A DNA stretch of 64,000 nt from an uncultured Chitinophagaceae bacterium (GCA_903883945.1 CAISCV010000051.1:1-64000); one strand, 5' to 3'; counted from the stretch's first letter, positions 28,313-38,496 are shown. A program made the numbers and translations. Notes: a model not told the origin generated them from the letters alone.

Positions 28313-29257
28313 ATGAAATTTCCGTCACCTGTTTCTTTGTCGTGGATTGCTACCTTAATAAATGCTGAAATTATTGGCGATGGTGCTGCTAATGTTACTG
28401 GCATAAATGAAATTCACAAAGTAGAAACGGGTGACCTTGCCTTTGTAGATCATCCAAAATACTATGATAAATGCTTGCAAAGTGCGGCTACTTTTATCAT
28501 TATTAACAACAAAGAAGTGGATATTCCAGCTGGAAAATCGCTTTTGGTGGTGGATGCTCCCTTTGAAGCGTATCAAACAATTACCCATCATTTCCGTCCT
28601 TTTAATCCTTCCAATCAAAGTATCAGTTCTAGTGCCCTAATTGGAGAAGGCACCGTAATAATGCCACATGTGTTTATTGGAAATCATGTTCAGATTGGGA
28701 AGAATACAGTCATCTTTCCAAACGTTACGATAATGGATTACAGTATTATTGGTGATAATGTAGTGATACAGGCAGGCACAGTAATAGGCGGCGACGCCTT
28801 TTATTATAATACAAAGAAAAACCGTGAAGTGTGGTTTAAAAAAATGAATAGTTGCGGAAATGTGGTGATTGAAGATAATGTGGAGATTGGTAGCAATTGT
28901 ACCATAGACAGGGGCGTAAGTGCCTCTACGGTTATTGGAAAGGGTAGTATTCTCGACAATTTGATACAAGTAGGGCATGATGTAGTGATTGGCAAGAACT
29001 GCATCATCGCTGCTCAGGTCGGAATTGCGGGTGCCACTACCTTAGAAGATGGTGTAACGCTTTGGGGCCAAGTGGGGGTAAATAAAACCATTACCATTGA
29101 ATCGGGTGCTGTAGTGATGGGGCAAGCTGGCGTAACGAGAAGTATTGAGGGAAATAAAACCTATTGGGGTACTCCTGCAATTGATGCCAGAGAAAAATAT
29201 AAAGAAGGTGTTTGGATGAAAAGACTACCTGAGTTGTGGAAGAAAATAATGGAATAA
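28313..29257 (+). CDS. lpxD: UDP-3-O-(3-hydroxymyristoyl)glucosamine N-acyltransferase-like protein
   Basis: N-terminal LpxD-like domain followed by left-handed beta-helix hexapeptides (IGDNVVIQAGTVIGGDAFYY..., VIEDNVEIGSNCTIDRG, LDNLIQVGHDVVIGKNCIIAAQVGIAGATTLEDGVTLWGQVGV). Confidence 0.85.
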   Translation: MKFPSPVSLSWIATLINAEIIGDGAANVTGINEIHKVETGDLAFVDHPKYYDKCLQSAATFIIINNKEVDIPAGKSLLVVDAPFEAYQTITHHFRPFNPSNQSISSSALIGEGTVIMPHVFIGNHVQIGKNTVIFPNVTIMDYSIIGDNVVIQAGTVIGGDAFYYNTKKNREVWFKKMNSCGNVVIEDNVEIGSNCTIDRGVSASTVIGKGSILDNLIQVGHDVVIGKNCIIAAQVGIAGATTLEDGVTLWGQVGVNKTITIESGAVVMGQAGVTRSIEGNKTYWGTPAIDAREKYKEGVWMKRLPELWKKIME

Positions 29258-29354
29258 AAAGTAATTATTTTAAATGATGTATTTTGCATTTTAAGTTAAA
29301 CGACAATAATGCATCTAATTTAAAACTTAAATTTACAATTCAAAATAGTTCACG

Positions 29355-29603
29355 CTAGTTTTTATTAAAAATAAACACAAAAGGCTTGATATTTCTTTCT
29401 CGAATAATTTGATGAATTAAATGTGGTTTTCTGATAATCTTAAACTTATTTACATTTATTATCTCATTAACAATGCAATAAGTATGAATATTTTCTACAG
29501 TAAAAAGCAATTTATTCAAGAAATCAATCTCTCTTTCCATTGCCACAGGGTCCGGAACCTCATATTTAGTAAGTACTAGCAAATCGCGATTTACAGATTT
29601 CAT
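29355..29603 (-). CDS. Small hypothetical protein
   Basis: 82-aa ORF immediately downstream of, and in the same orientation as, the 29630-29761 lipoprotein ORF. Confidence 0.5.
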   Translation of the reverse strand: MKSVNRDLLVLTKYEVPDPVAMEREIDFLNKLLFTVENIHTYCIVNEIINVNKFKIIRKPHLIHQIIRERNIKPFVFIFNKN

Positions 29604-29629
29604 TATAAAAGATTATTTTTTATTAAATC

Positions 29630-29761
29630 TTAATTATTTGGTATTCTCACTGGGCACATACATTGTTTATCGTGTTTAGATTTCGAAAAAACACTGCAAG
29701 AAACCGAAACAACTGTGACAACTAACAATAAAATAATCATTCGGTTTAATTGCTTAATCAT
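29630..29761 (-). CDS. Small lipoprotein (43 aa), not in the supplied ORF track
   Basis: Translation MIKQLNRMIILLLVVTVVSVSCSVFSKSKHDKQCMCPVRIPNN* has a short hydrophobic signal ending in a VSVSC lipobox-like cysteine. Confidence 0.7.
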   Translation of the reverse strand: MIKQLNRMIILLLVVTVVSVSCSVFSKSKHDKQCMCPVRIPNN

Positions 29762-29827
29762 ACTAATTTTAAATTTGAACGAAAAATAGACTTATAAGCT
29801 CACTGTAACATTAGCAAGAATCGTTTT

Positions 29828-30913
29828 ATGCAAAATTTTAACAATAAAAGAATTCTAATAGCTCCTTTAGATTGGGGGCTTGGTCATATAACCAGATGTA
29901 TCTCAATCATCAGATTTTTCTTAGACAATGGTTTTTCGGTAATTGTTGCATCCAATTCCGAACAAAAAGCCCTTTTACAAAAAGAATTTATAAATGTTGA
30001 ATTTATTGAACTTATTGGGTATGAAATTGCATACAGTAAGCACAAAAATTGGTTCCCATTAAAACTAATTGCTCAATTGCCAAAGATTACCTCACGTATT
30101 TATTCGGAACATCGTTGGTTGCAAAAAACAATTGATGACTTTAAGATAGATGTAGTTATCAGCGATAATCGTTATGGTCTATTTACATCCAAAGTTCCTT
30201 GTATTTTTATTACCCATCAGCTTACTATTAAAGCTCCTTTTGACTGGCTCGAACAGTTGTTACAAATCATCAACTATAGCTATATCAACCGTTTTACCCA
30301 ATGTTGGGTACCAGATTATGCAGGAGAAAAAAATATTGCAGGGGTGTTGTCTCACCCTATAAAGTTACCCAAAACTCCAGTGCATTACATCGGGCTATTG
30401 GCAAGGTTTAAGAAAGAAGATAAAGCAGTTATTAGTTATCAATGTTGCATTATTCTTTCGGGCCCAGAGCCACAACGAACCCTGTTGGAGGAGATTATTC
30501 TACAGCAATTGCCTGCCCTTAAAGGAAACTTTCTTTTGGTAAGGGGGAAACTGAATGCTCCAACGTTGGATATTTCCCTCCCAAATGTTACTGTAAACAA
30601 TTATTTAAATGGTATGGAGTTGCAAGAAGCCATTAATACCTCCGCCTTTGTAATCACGCGTAGCGGATATACTTCTGTAATGGAACTGTTGGCCTTACAA
30701 AAGAAATCAATTCTAATTCCTACACCTGGGCAAACGGAACAAGAATACTTAGGCAAACAATTGATGCACCATCATTTGGCTTATTGTGTGGATCAGGACG
30801 ATTTCAATTTAACTGATGCGCTTATCATCGCCAAGGAGTTTACTTACCATTTGCCATCACCTGAAAATAGCACATTGAATAGTGTTTTGGATGGATTACT
30901 TACGACTATTTAG
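29828..30913 (+). CDS. Glycosyltransferase (MurG/GT28-like)
   Basis: RILIAPLDWGLGHITRCISIIRFFL...TRSGYTSVMELLALQKKSILIPTPGQTEQEYLGKQL. Confidence 0.8.
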   Translation: MQNFNNKRILIAPLDWGLGHITRCISIIRFFLDNGFSVIVASNSEQKALLQKEFINVEFIELIGYEIAYSKHKNWFPLKLIAQLPKITSRIYSEHRWLQKTIDDFKIDVVISDNRYGLFTSKVPCIFITHQLTIKAPFDWLEQLLQIINYSYINRFTQCWVPDYAGEKNIAGVLSHPIKLPKTPVHYIGLLARFKKEDKAVISYQCCIILSGPEPQRTLLEEIILQQLPALKGNFLLVRGKLNAPTLDISLPNVTVNNYLNGMELQEAINTSAFVITRSGYTSVMELLALQKKSILIPTPGQTEQEYLGKQLMHHHLAYCVDQDDFNLTDALIIAKEFTYHLPSPENSTLNSVLDGLLTTI

Positions 30914-30940
30914 CAATAAACAAGCTCTTATTGATTTACT

Positions 30941-31594
30941 ATGACTCAAAATTTATTGCTAGAAACGATACCCTTAACCCATACTTCTGTATCATTATAT
31001 GTTCCCGAACCCACTCATGTAAAAGCCTTGTATCAATTGCAATTAAATACCGATACCTCTACGCCTTTTCCGTATTGGTCACAAGTATGGCCGGCAGCGA
31101 TAGCAATGGCAGAGTTTTTAGCATTAAATCCTTGTTTTATACATAATAAAACGGTGTTGGAACTTGCTGCTGGGTTGGGTTTACCTTCTTTAGTGGCGGC
31201 GAAGGTGGCAAAGGAAGTATATTGTACCGACTATCTACCCGAAGCCATATCTGTTATCGAACAATCTATCACTCATAATCAACTTAAGAATATGAATGGT
31301 GGTTTGTTGGATTGGAATAAACTGCCCACCCCCCTTCCCCAAGCAGATATAGTGTTGCTGAGTGACATTAATTATAACCCTGCCGATTTTGATAGATTGC
31401 ATCAGGTACTAAAAGCCTTTTTACAGCAAGGGAGTACACTACTGCTTACTACGCCACAACGCCTGCTAGCAAAACCTTTTATTGAAATGTTGCTACCTTG
31501 GTGTAGACTGAAAGAAGAGGTGGAAGTAGTGCGCAATAGGGCTGTTGTTTCTGTAACGGTTCTAGTATTAGCGTTGGAATTCAGTAAAGAATAA
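30941..31594 (+). CDS. Class I SAM-dependent methyltransferase (METTL/methyltransferase-16-like)
   Basis: FPYWSQVWPAAIAMAEFL...KTVLELAAGLGLPSLVAAKVAKEVYCTDYLPEAI...DIVLLSDINY. Confidence 0.8.
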   Translation: MTQNLLLETIPLTHTSVSLYVPEPTHVKALYQLQLNTDTSTPFPYWSQVWPAAIAMAEFLALNPCFIHNKTVLELAAGLGLPSLVAAKVAKEVYCTDYLPEAISVIEQSITHNQLKNMNGGLLDWNKLPTPLPQADIVLLSDINYNPADFDRLHQVLKAFLQQGSTLLLTTPQRLLAKPFIEMLLPWCRLKEEVEVVRNRAVVSVTVLVLALEFSKE

Positions 31595-31831
31595 GATTTA
31601 CAATCGACAAAAAGATTGTAAGTGTTAAAAGAATAAATTTATCCAATTAAGTGTAGCTCCATTTTGCTGCCTTAATCAATAAGAACTAAATGGAGAGAGT
31701 GAACAGAAGGCACAAACTATAAGTATACTTAATATTGTAACCAATACTAAAGACTTTAAAGCACCTAATTCCTAATTCTTAATTCCTAATTAATTCCTCT
31801 CCTTAGATTTGCTTCCTAAAAAATAACGAAC

Positions 31832-32728
31832 ATGAGTAAGCACGCTTTTATTTTTCCGGGTCAGGGATCGCAGTTTAGTGGGATGGGCAAAAGCCTTTAC
31901 GATAACAATGAAACAGCTAGAGAATTATTTGAAAAGGCAAATGAAATACTTGGTTTTAGAATCAGCGATATAATGTTTGAGGGGACTGATGAGCAGTTGA
32001 AGCAAACTAATGTAACGCAACCTGCTATTTTTATTCACTCAGTAATTGCTTATAAAACATTGGCTGAAGCAAAACCAGACATGGTTGCAGGACACTCACT
32101 AGGAGAGTTTTCTGCGTTGGTAGCCAACAATACTTTGAGCTTTGAAGATGCTTTGAAACTAGTTAGCATCCGTGCAAATGCCATGCAGAAAGCTTGCGAG
32201 ATAGTACCGGGTACGATGGCAGCGGTTTTGGCTTTGGCAGATGAAATAGTAGAGAAAATATGTGCTGAAATACAAGCTGAAACGGGTGAAACAGTGGTTG
32301 CTGCCAACTATAATTGTCCCGGACAATTAGTAATTAGCGGCACCGTTGCAGGCATAAACATTGCTTGCGAAAGAATGAAAGCTGCAGGTGCCAAGCGTGC
32401 TTTGGTATTGCCGGTAGGAGGCGCATTTCATAGTCCATTAATGGCTAGCGCTAAAGAAGAACTGGCAGCAGCTATTGCAGCAACAACTTTTAATACTCCT
32501 ACTTGCCCAGTTTATCAGAACGTTGTTGCCAAAGCAGTGACTAATCCTTTTGAAATTAAATTAAACCTAGAGGCGCAACTAACAGGGGCTGTGCGTTGGA
32601 CACAAAGTGTGGAAGCGATGGTAGCAGATGCTGCAACTGAATTTACAGAAGTGGGTCCAGGGAAGGTATTACAGGGTTTGGTGCAGAAGATATATAGGGA
32701 AGCGGTGATTGTAAATAGGAGTGTTTAG
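31832..32728 (+). CDS. fabD: Malonyl CoA-acyl carrier protein transacylase
   Basis: FIFPGQGSQFSGMGKSLY, MVAGHSLGEFSALVA (GHSxG), GGAFHSPLM. Confidence 0.96.
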   Translation: MSKHAFIFPGQGSQFSGMGKSLYDNNETARELFEKANEILGFRISDIMFEGTDEQLKQTNVTQPAIFIHSVIAYKTLAEAKPDMVAGHSLGEFSALVANNTLSFEDALKLVSIRANAMQKACEIVPGTMAAVLALADEIVEKICAEIQAETGETVVAANYNCPGQLVISGTVAGINIACERMKAAGAKRALVLPVGGAFHSPLMASAKEELAAAIAATTFNTPTCPVYQNVVAKAVTNPFEIKLNLEAQLTGAVRWTQSVEAMVADAATEFTEVGPGKVLQGLVQKIYREAVIVNRSV

Positions 32729-32868
32729 TTACAGGTTGCTAATTACTAGTTATTTGTCGTAAGATAACAGTAACCTGAAACCTGCAACCTGTAACTCGTA
32801 TCTTGTATATTTGCAGCTTTCCGAGTCGGTATGCGTTGAGAATATATCGAAAACAATACTTCCCTAGC

Positions 32869-34716
32869 ATGAGTGATGAAATAAAACATGAATGTGGTCT
32901 TGCTTATATAAGGCTTCGTAAACCATTTTCCTACTACCTACAACAACATGGAACCGTAATGTATGGCTTGAACAAGTTGTACTTGTTGATGGAAAAACAG
33001 CACAATCGCGGGCAGGATGGAGCAGGTATAGCAGCTGTAAAACTAGATGTAGAACCGGGCTACCCCTTTCTTTCGAGACTTCGAAGTAATGAGAAACAAC
33101 CCATCGTAGATATTTTTAGTAAGGTAAACGGAGAAGTTCAGGAACTGGTAAAATACCAGAAAGACATCCTGAAGCATCCTGGTTTAATGAAAGGGCATGT
33201 TCCGTATTTAGGCGAATTATTGATGGGGCACCTTCGTTATGGAACACAAGGGAGAAACAGTGTAGATTTTTGCCATCCATTTTTAAAACGAGATATCCAA
33301 CCTGGAAGAAATATTGCATTGGCAGGGAACTTCAACTTGGTTAATACGGATGAGTTATATGAACAACTGGGCATTAACCCAGGTGAGTTTCAAAAGCAAA
33401 GCGACTTGGCTGCTATGATGGAGGTAATCCATCACTTTCTTGTAAAGGCCGATGAACATAATCCAGATAATGCCAATCTGGTAGACGTACTTCAACAAGC
33501 AATCCCCATGTTTGATGGTGGCTTTACGGTTGGCGGCCTGGTGGGCAATGGTCATAGTTTTATCTTTAGAGATGCACATGGCATTCGCCCTGCTTACTAT
33601 TATATAAATGATGAAGTAATTGTTGCAGCTAGTGAAAGGGCTAGTATCCGTACGACTTTTAATGTAGGTGAGAATGAAGTTGAAGAGTTGATGCCGGGCA
33701 ATGCATTGATAGTAGATAACAAAGGAAATTTTAGTATTCGCCAAGTAGTCCCTGCCAAAGAACGGAGGGCTTGTAGCTTTGAACGAATCTATTTTAGCCG
33801 TGGCAGCGACGAAAAGATCTATAGAGAACGAATTGCGCTTGGGTATCACTTGAGTAAAAGGATATTAGAAAGGATTAATTATGATTTAAAAAATAGTATC
33901 TTCTCTTATATTCCCAATACTGCCGAAGTTGCTTTTTATGGCTTGGTGAAGGGGATGGAGGATTACCTGAATCAGATAAAAGTAAAAAGAATTCTTAGCT
34001 GGGGTAATGACTTTAATGAAGAGAAGTTGCAGGAGATGATTACCCGTAAGATTCGCCAGGAGAAGATTGCGATAAAGGATGTAAAAATCAGGACATTTAT
34101 AACCGAAGATAGCAGCCGTAATGAGATGGTGCAACACGTGTACGACATCACTTATGGTACAGTTCGCAATCACGAAGACACGTTGATAGTGATTGATGAC
34201 AGCATTGTACGAGGTACTACCCTAAAGGAAAGTATTGTACGGATGCTAGCCCGTTTGAAACCTAGAAAGATAATTGTAGTTTCTTCTGCACCACAAATTC
34301 GTTATCCGGATTGCTATGGGATTGATATGAGCAAATTGGGCGACTTCATTGCCTTCCGTGCTGCCATTGCTTTGTTGATAGAAAGAGGGATGGAATCGGT
34401 ATTGACAGATGCACAGGAGAAAATACTTAAATTGGAACAGAATAACCAGCTTCACACAGAAAATGTGGTTCGCTATATTTATAAACCTTTTACACCAGAG
34501 GAAATATCCGATAAAATTGCTCAACTCATTACACCTGAGGGCATTATTTTCCCTGTAGAAGTGGTGTATCAAACCATAGAAGATTTGCACGAAAGCTGTC
34601 CGACCAATACAGGTGACTGGTATTTTACGGGTAACTATCCCACACCAGGGGGTAATAGGGTTTGTAATAAAGCCTTCTTAAACTATATGGGAGGAAAAAA
34701 TGTGCGGGGGTATTAG
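32869..34716 (+). CDS. purF: Amidophosphoribosyltransferase-like class II glutamine amidotransferase (long form)
   Basis: IKHECGLAYI (Cys nucleophile after a short propeptide), KQHNRGQDGAGIA, MGHLRYGTQG, PRPP-binding TLIVIDDSIVRGTTL. Start refined to 32869, downstream of a TATATTTG box at 32806. Confidence 0.85.
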   Translation: MSDEIKHECGLAYIRLRKPFSYYLQQHGTVMYGLNKLYLLMEKQHNRGQDGAGIAAVKLDVEPGYPFLSRLRSNEKQPIVDIFSKVNGEVQELVKYQKDILKHPGLMKGHVPYLGELLMGHLRYGTQGRNSVDFCHPFLKRDIQPGRNIALAGNFNLVNTDELYEQLGINPGEFQKQSDLAAMMEVIHHFLVKADEHNPDNANLVDVLQQAIPMFDGGFTVGGLVGNGHSFIFRDAHGIRPAYYYINDEVIVAASERASIRTTFNVGENEVEELMPGNALIVDNKGNFSIRQVVPAKERRACSFERIYFSRGSDEKIYRERIALGYHLSKRILERINYDLKNSIFSYIPNTAEVAFYGLVKGMEDYLNQIKVKRILSWGNDFNEEKLQEMITRKIRQEKIAIKDVKIRTFITEDSSRNEMVQHVYDITYGTVRNHEDTLIVIDDSIVRGTTLKESIVRMLARLKPRKIIVVSSAPQIRYPDCYGIDMSKLGDFIAFRAAIALLIERGMESVLTDAQEKILKLEQNNQLHTENVVRYIYKPFTPEEISDKIAQLITPEGIIFPVEVVYQTIEDLHESCPTNTGDWYFTGNYPTPGGNRVCNKAFLNYMGGKNVRGY

Positions 34717-34793
34717 TAAGGAATTGCTAATTGAATTTTTTGCCAAAAAGACGCTAATAGGCAATGAAACCCAAAGGAATAAAGAAACTAAGT

Positions 34794-34845
34794 AAAAAAG
34801 AGCGTGGATTAATTCAAATTTTAGAATTAATCCACGCTCTTTTTT
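34794..34845. terminator. Bidirectional terminator with 22-bp stem
   Basis: AAAAAAGAGCGTGGATTAATTC-AAATTTTA-GAATTAATCCACGCTCTTTTTT between convergent genes. Confidence 0.95.
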
Positions 34846-34870
34846 GTACCACCCATCTTTTTCTTATTTT

Positions 34871-35530
34871 CTATCTGAAACTAAAGGATACTCCTCCCTG
34901 AAGAATATACTTACCATAACCTGCTTCTGCAAAGAAGGCGGTATTTTTTGAAATATCGAATTTTGCCCCCACCCCCAATTGATAAGCAAGCGTATTGGAT
35001 TCTATTGGAGGAATATTTCCAGTAGAAACCTCTGTGCCAATATTAACTCCAATTGCTTCTCGGAAGTATACAATTGCCGTATTGCTAAGGGGTGAATATT
35101 GCATAAAGTTGGCCATTACCGACCAATTTTCCAGGCTAGAATTTCCTTGAAGATTATTGCTTCCGTCATAATAAGGTAAGTTCACTTTGCCATAAGTAGT
35201 AAGGATACCAATGCTAGCATAGCGGCTATACCTATAATCTATAGATCCGGTTACAGGCCCTGTTTGCGTTAGCGAACCTTTGTATAGCCCATAATAGTCA
35301 GAAAACTGGTTGGCATCAAGATTTGGAAAACCATATCCAACATTTAAATAAACCACGGGTTTATAGGCAGGTTGCTTTTCTCTTTGTTTAGATGTCAATC
35401 TCCTACTCGTTCTGTAATGACCATATCCATAGCCGTACCCTCTCCCTATTCTTCCTCTAATAATTACTTGAGCATAGGTGGTAGTCAAAAACAAACCACA
35501 CATAAATAGTAAATAGTATTTCTTTTTCAT
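34871..35530 (-). CDS. Outer-membrane beta-barrel protein
   Basis: Signal peptide (KKKYYLLFMCGLFLTTTYAQ), alternating strands, C-terminal GGVSFSFR. Confidence 0.7.
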   Translation of the reverse strand: MKKKYYLLFMCGLFLTTTYAQVIIRGRIGRGYGYGYGHYRTSRRLTSKQREKQPAYKPVVYLNVGYGFPNLDANQFSDYYGLYKGSLTQTGPVTGSIDYRYSRYASIGILTTYGKVNLPYYDGSNNLQGNSSLENWSVMANFMQYSPLSNTAIVYFREAIGVNIGTEVSTGNIPPIESNTLAYQLGVGAKFDISKNTAFFAEAGYGKYILQGGVSFSFR

Positions 35531-35655
35531 ATCCTTTATTTCGGAATAGGCTATAGCATAGTCCGTTCCTAAAAAAGTTAAAGGCAGTTAAATGAGGGCA
35601 AACAAATAGGTATAATCGGCAGATATAAAGAAGATCTATTGGGGAAACATAACTA

Positions 35656-36876
35656 TTATTTTAGTAAAACAATAGCAGAATTGCCCCTTTGATAAAGAAA
35701 AAAGGTTGCTTTTTCACTCGGAAATTTATTAAAAAATGCTTCTTTAAACTTAATATAATAATCATCTTCCGGTGAAGGAGGCGAATTAATTTCTATCATG
35801 GCCCAATTTTGTAAAATAACTTGTCTGCTATTTTTATTTGCCCAGGTATATCCCCTTTTTTCTTCGAAATAAGGTTCGAAAAGATGAATGTTTTCCGAGT
35901 TTGCCTCAAATGAAATTACGAGTTGCTTTGCTTTGTATGAATACAAACTAAACGAAAAAAAGTAGGGCCATTTTTCTATAAAACCAAAAAGGGGCATTAC
36001 GAAAAGTAAGATTAACATAGGAAGATTTACAAGAAATTTTCTAGAAAGGATCGATTTCAATGGCACACTTTGCTGCCCGAATCCTATTAAAAACAGATAT
36101 ACCATCATCACCAGATTCCACGACCAAACTGTGTTGTTATAATTAATACCAAAAGGTCCCAAAATAAGTAACGTAAATAGGTGCATTAGTATCAAAAGAC
36201 CCGCACCTAGCCTTTTGGTTCTATCAAAAACAATCAAAATCCCACCCAATATTTCAATACCCGGCAAAGCGTATCCAAATTGGTGCACCAGTCTATTGTT
36301 GACGATAAGTGTGGGGACATGTAAAAGGTTTTGTAAGATGGTTATTTGCCAGAAGGTTTGTACAAACACAGGATTCCATTTGCAAATACCACTATAAATA
36401 TAAGTACAGCAAAGGAGAAATACAATCAAAGAAATGATCCTGTCGCTCTGTTTCCAGTTGGTTAAAAAAATAACCAGCATTAATACATATTGGTATTCCC
36501 AAGCTTGCAAACGTGTTTGATCTAGCAAGCAACTAGCAACTTCTATCACAAATAATACTAGGTATAACTGCCATTTGTTGGGTTTTAGGTACAAAAAAAG
36601 TATCGCTATCAAGGACCCAATATAAAAGATAGTATGCACAATACCAGGTATTTGAAAACCAAATTCAATGGTAGGTACTATTGGATAAATCCTATCCGAA
36701 AGCCATAGCCTGTAACAAAGAAGTTTTGATATAAACCAAGCAATAAGCGTAAATCGCAGAATGATTGTTGGAATACTATCCAGATTCAGTTTTAAAAAAG
36801 AAGTCGGGTTTAAAGTTTGAACCTTTTTATTAATAGTTAAAAATAAATTCATCATTAAAGTTAATACGTAAAACAA
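35656..36876 (-). CDS. Multi-pass membrane protein, HTTM/DoxX-like
   Basis: Several TM helices; WNPVFVQTFWQI, FGYALPGIEILGGILIVF, LGAGLLILMHLFTLLILGPFG resemble HTTM-type proteins. Confidence 0.5.
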   Translation of the reverse strand: MFYVLTLMMNLFLTINKKVQTLNPTSFLKLNLDSIPTIILRFTLIAWFISKLLCYRLWLSDRIYPIVPTIEFGFQIPGIVHTIFYIGSLIAILFLYLKPNKWQLYLVLFVIEVASCLLDQTRLQAWEYQYVLMLVIFLTNWKQSDRIISLIVFLLCCTYIYSGICKWNPVFVQTFWQITILQNLLHVPTLIVNNRLVHQFGYALPGIEILGGILIVFDRTKRLGAGLLILMHLFTLLILGPFGINYNNTVWSWNLVMMVYLFLIGFGQQSVPLKSILSRKFLVNLPMLILLFVMPLFGFIEKWPYFFSFSLYSYKAKQLVISFEANSENIHLFEPYFEEKRGYTWANKNSRQVILQNWAMIEINSPPSPEDDYYIKFKEAFFNKFPSEKATFFLYQRGNSAIVLLK

Positions 36877-37050
36877 AAGCCTTGGATTAATAAATTCATT
36901 CCCTTTCTTTCTATGTTTGAGCCTTGTTGTTGATAAAAAATTTATGTCCTATTATTGACAAATAAACAATTATTTAAAAAATATTTGGAAACTATCTTTT
37001 ATTTTCTATTATTGCAGCCCTACAAAAGAAAGTAGTTAAAGTAAAAAAAG

Positions 37051-37434
37051 ATGAGTAAAAGACAATTATACACCCTAGAGTTCCCGGTAAGGTGTTCTCC
37101 AACAGTTCTTTGGGACTTTTTATGCACTCCTGCCGGATTGCAAGAATGGTTTGCAGACAAGGTAGATGAGTGGGAAGGTGTTTTTAGTTTTGCTTGGAGT
37201 GGTGAACCCACCCAAAAGGCACAAATTGTAGATTCGGAAGAAGAATATTTTATCCGTTATAGATGGGAAAAGTTTGAGAAAGATGAGTATTTGGAGTTTC
37301 GTATCAATCAAACAGAAATCTCTCACTCTACCGTATTGGTAATCTCTGATTTTGCTGAAAAAGAGGAAATAAAAGACCTCACTCAATTATGGAAATACCA
37401 AGTAAAAGAACTTTTTCACCGTTTGGGTGCTTAA
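37051..37434 (+). CDS. START-like/SRPBCC (AHSA1-type) domain protein
   Basis: YTLEFPVRCSPTVLWDFLCTPAGLQEWFADKVDEWEGVFSFAWSGEPTQKAQIV. Confidence 0.85.
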   Translation: MSKRQLYTLEFPVRCSPTVLWDFLCTPAGLQEWFADKVDEWEGVFSFAWSGEPTQKAQIVDSEEEYFIRYRWEKFEKDEYLEFRINQTEISHSTVLVISDFAEKEEIKDLTQLWKYQVKELFHRLGA

Positions 37435-37458
37435 TTTTTTTGACTTTTAAATAAATAT

Positions 37459-37488
37459 ATCCCACTCTAGTTAGTGGGATTTTTTTTG
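37459..37488 (+). terminator. Rho-independent terminator
   Basis: ATCCCACT-CTAGTT-AGTGGGAT followed by TTTTTTTT. Confidence 0.9.
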
Positions 37489-37570
37489 CTAGTACCCTAT
37501 CTTTTATAAAGGAAAAATAAAGGCTTTTTACGGCTAAAAAGCTTCCTACAATCTTGCCCAATTTCCTTCT

Positions 37571-37738
37571 GGGCAAGTAGAATATTCTTCTGGGCATACC
37601 CACAACAATTTTGGGCAAACCATAAATTTTTCAGGGCAAACCAAATATTACTGTGGGTAAACCATTTTTCATTAAGGGTATGCCGTATTTGGCTGCGGGT
37701 ATACCGCCAAACAATCAGGGCAAAAAAAATAGGGTTGC
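37571..37738. repeat. 21-bp-period tandem array (array 2), core GGG(C/T)A(A/T)(A/G)CC plus variable AT-rich spacer
   Basis: Unit starts at 37571, 37592, 37613, 37634, 37655, 37676, 37697 and 37718, all exactly 21 bp apart. Confidence 0.95.
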
Positions 37739-37758
37739 TTTATTACCAATAATCCCTG

Positions 37759-38496
37759 TTATTTATAACTATCTAGCTTTGCAGCAGCTTTTTCTAAGTC
37801 TTCGGGAGTATCTATTTCAATTCCCATATAGTCGGTAACAACCATTTTGATAGGCACGCCATTTTCTAGATAACGCAAACATTCAATTTTTTCAATGGCT
37901 TCCAAAGGGGTCATACTCCAGTTGGTAAACCTAATAAGCGCAGGTTTCCTAAAAGCGTATACGCCAATATGCTCGTAATAAGTAGGGGTTATTTTACCAT
38001 CCCTGTTGTAAGGTATCACCGATCGGCTAAACATCAGTGCATTCATATTTCTATCTACCGCAACCTTTACATAGTTGGGGTCGGCAATTAGTATTTCGTC
38101 TGTAAGCACTTGCATCAGCGATGCAACCTGTACATTGTTTGTTGCATCTTCTTCAAACAAATTAATTAATCTTTCCAAGGGTTCCCGCTTCACAAACGGT
38201 TCATCACCTTGCACATTCACAATCACATCCACATCAATTACTACAACTGCTTCGGCAATACGGTCGCTACCACTTTCGTGTTGCCCTTTACTCATCACCG
38301 CTTTGCCGCCATTATTTGTTATTTCATCGTATATTATTTCACTATCCGTTACCACAAATACATCGTCGAACAAGCCCGTTGCAAGGGTATTGTCGTGCGT
38401 ATGACGTATCACCGTTTTATCGCCCAACAACTGCATCAGCTTTGCAGGGAAGCGGGTGGCAGCATAGCGTGCAGGTATCATAGCAACAATCTTCAT
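37759..38496 (-). CDS. kdsB: 3-deoxy-manno-octulosonate cytidylyltransferase
   Basis: IPARYAATRFPAKLMQLLGDKTVIRHT...VNVQGDEPFV...HIGVYAFRK. Confidence 0.96.
   Translation of the reverse strand: MKIVAMIPARYAATRFPAKLMQLLGDKTVIRHTHDNTLATGLFDDVFVVTDSEIIYDEITNNGGKAVMSKGQHESGSDRIAEAVVVIDVDVIVNVQGDEPFVKREPLERLINLFEEDATNNVQVASLMQVLTDEILIADPNYVKVAVDRNMNALMFSRSVIPYNRDGKITPTYYEHIGVYAFRKPALIRFTNWSMTPLEAIEKIECLRYLENGVPIKMVVTDYMGIEIDTPEDLEKAAAKLDSYK

Noticed and set aside
33355-34590. Minus-strand ORFs (164, 95, 114 aa) opposite the purF-like gene
   Set aside because: Opposite a strongly supported CDS; hydrophobic/His-rich shadow composition.
37379-37618. 79-aa minus-strand ORF between the START-like gene and array 2
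   Set aside because: Covers a terminator and part of the repeat array; not credible as coding.
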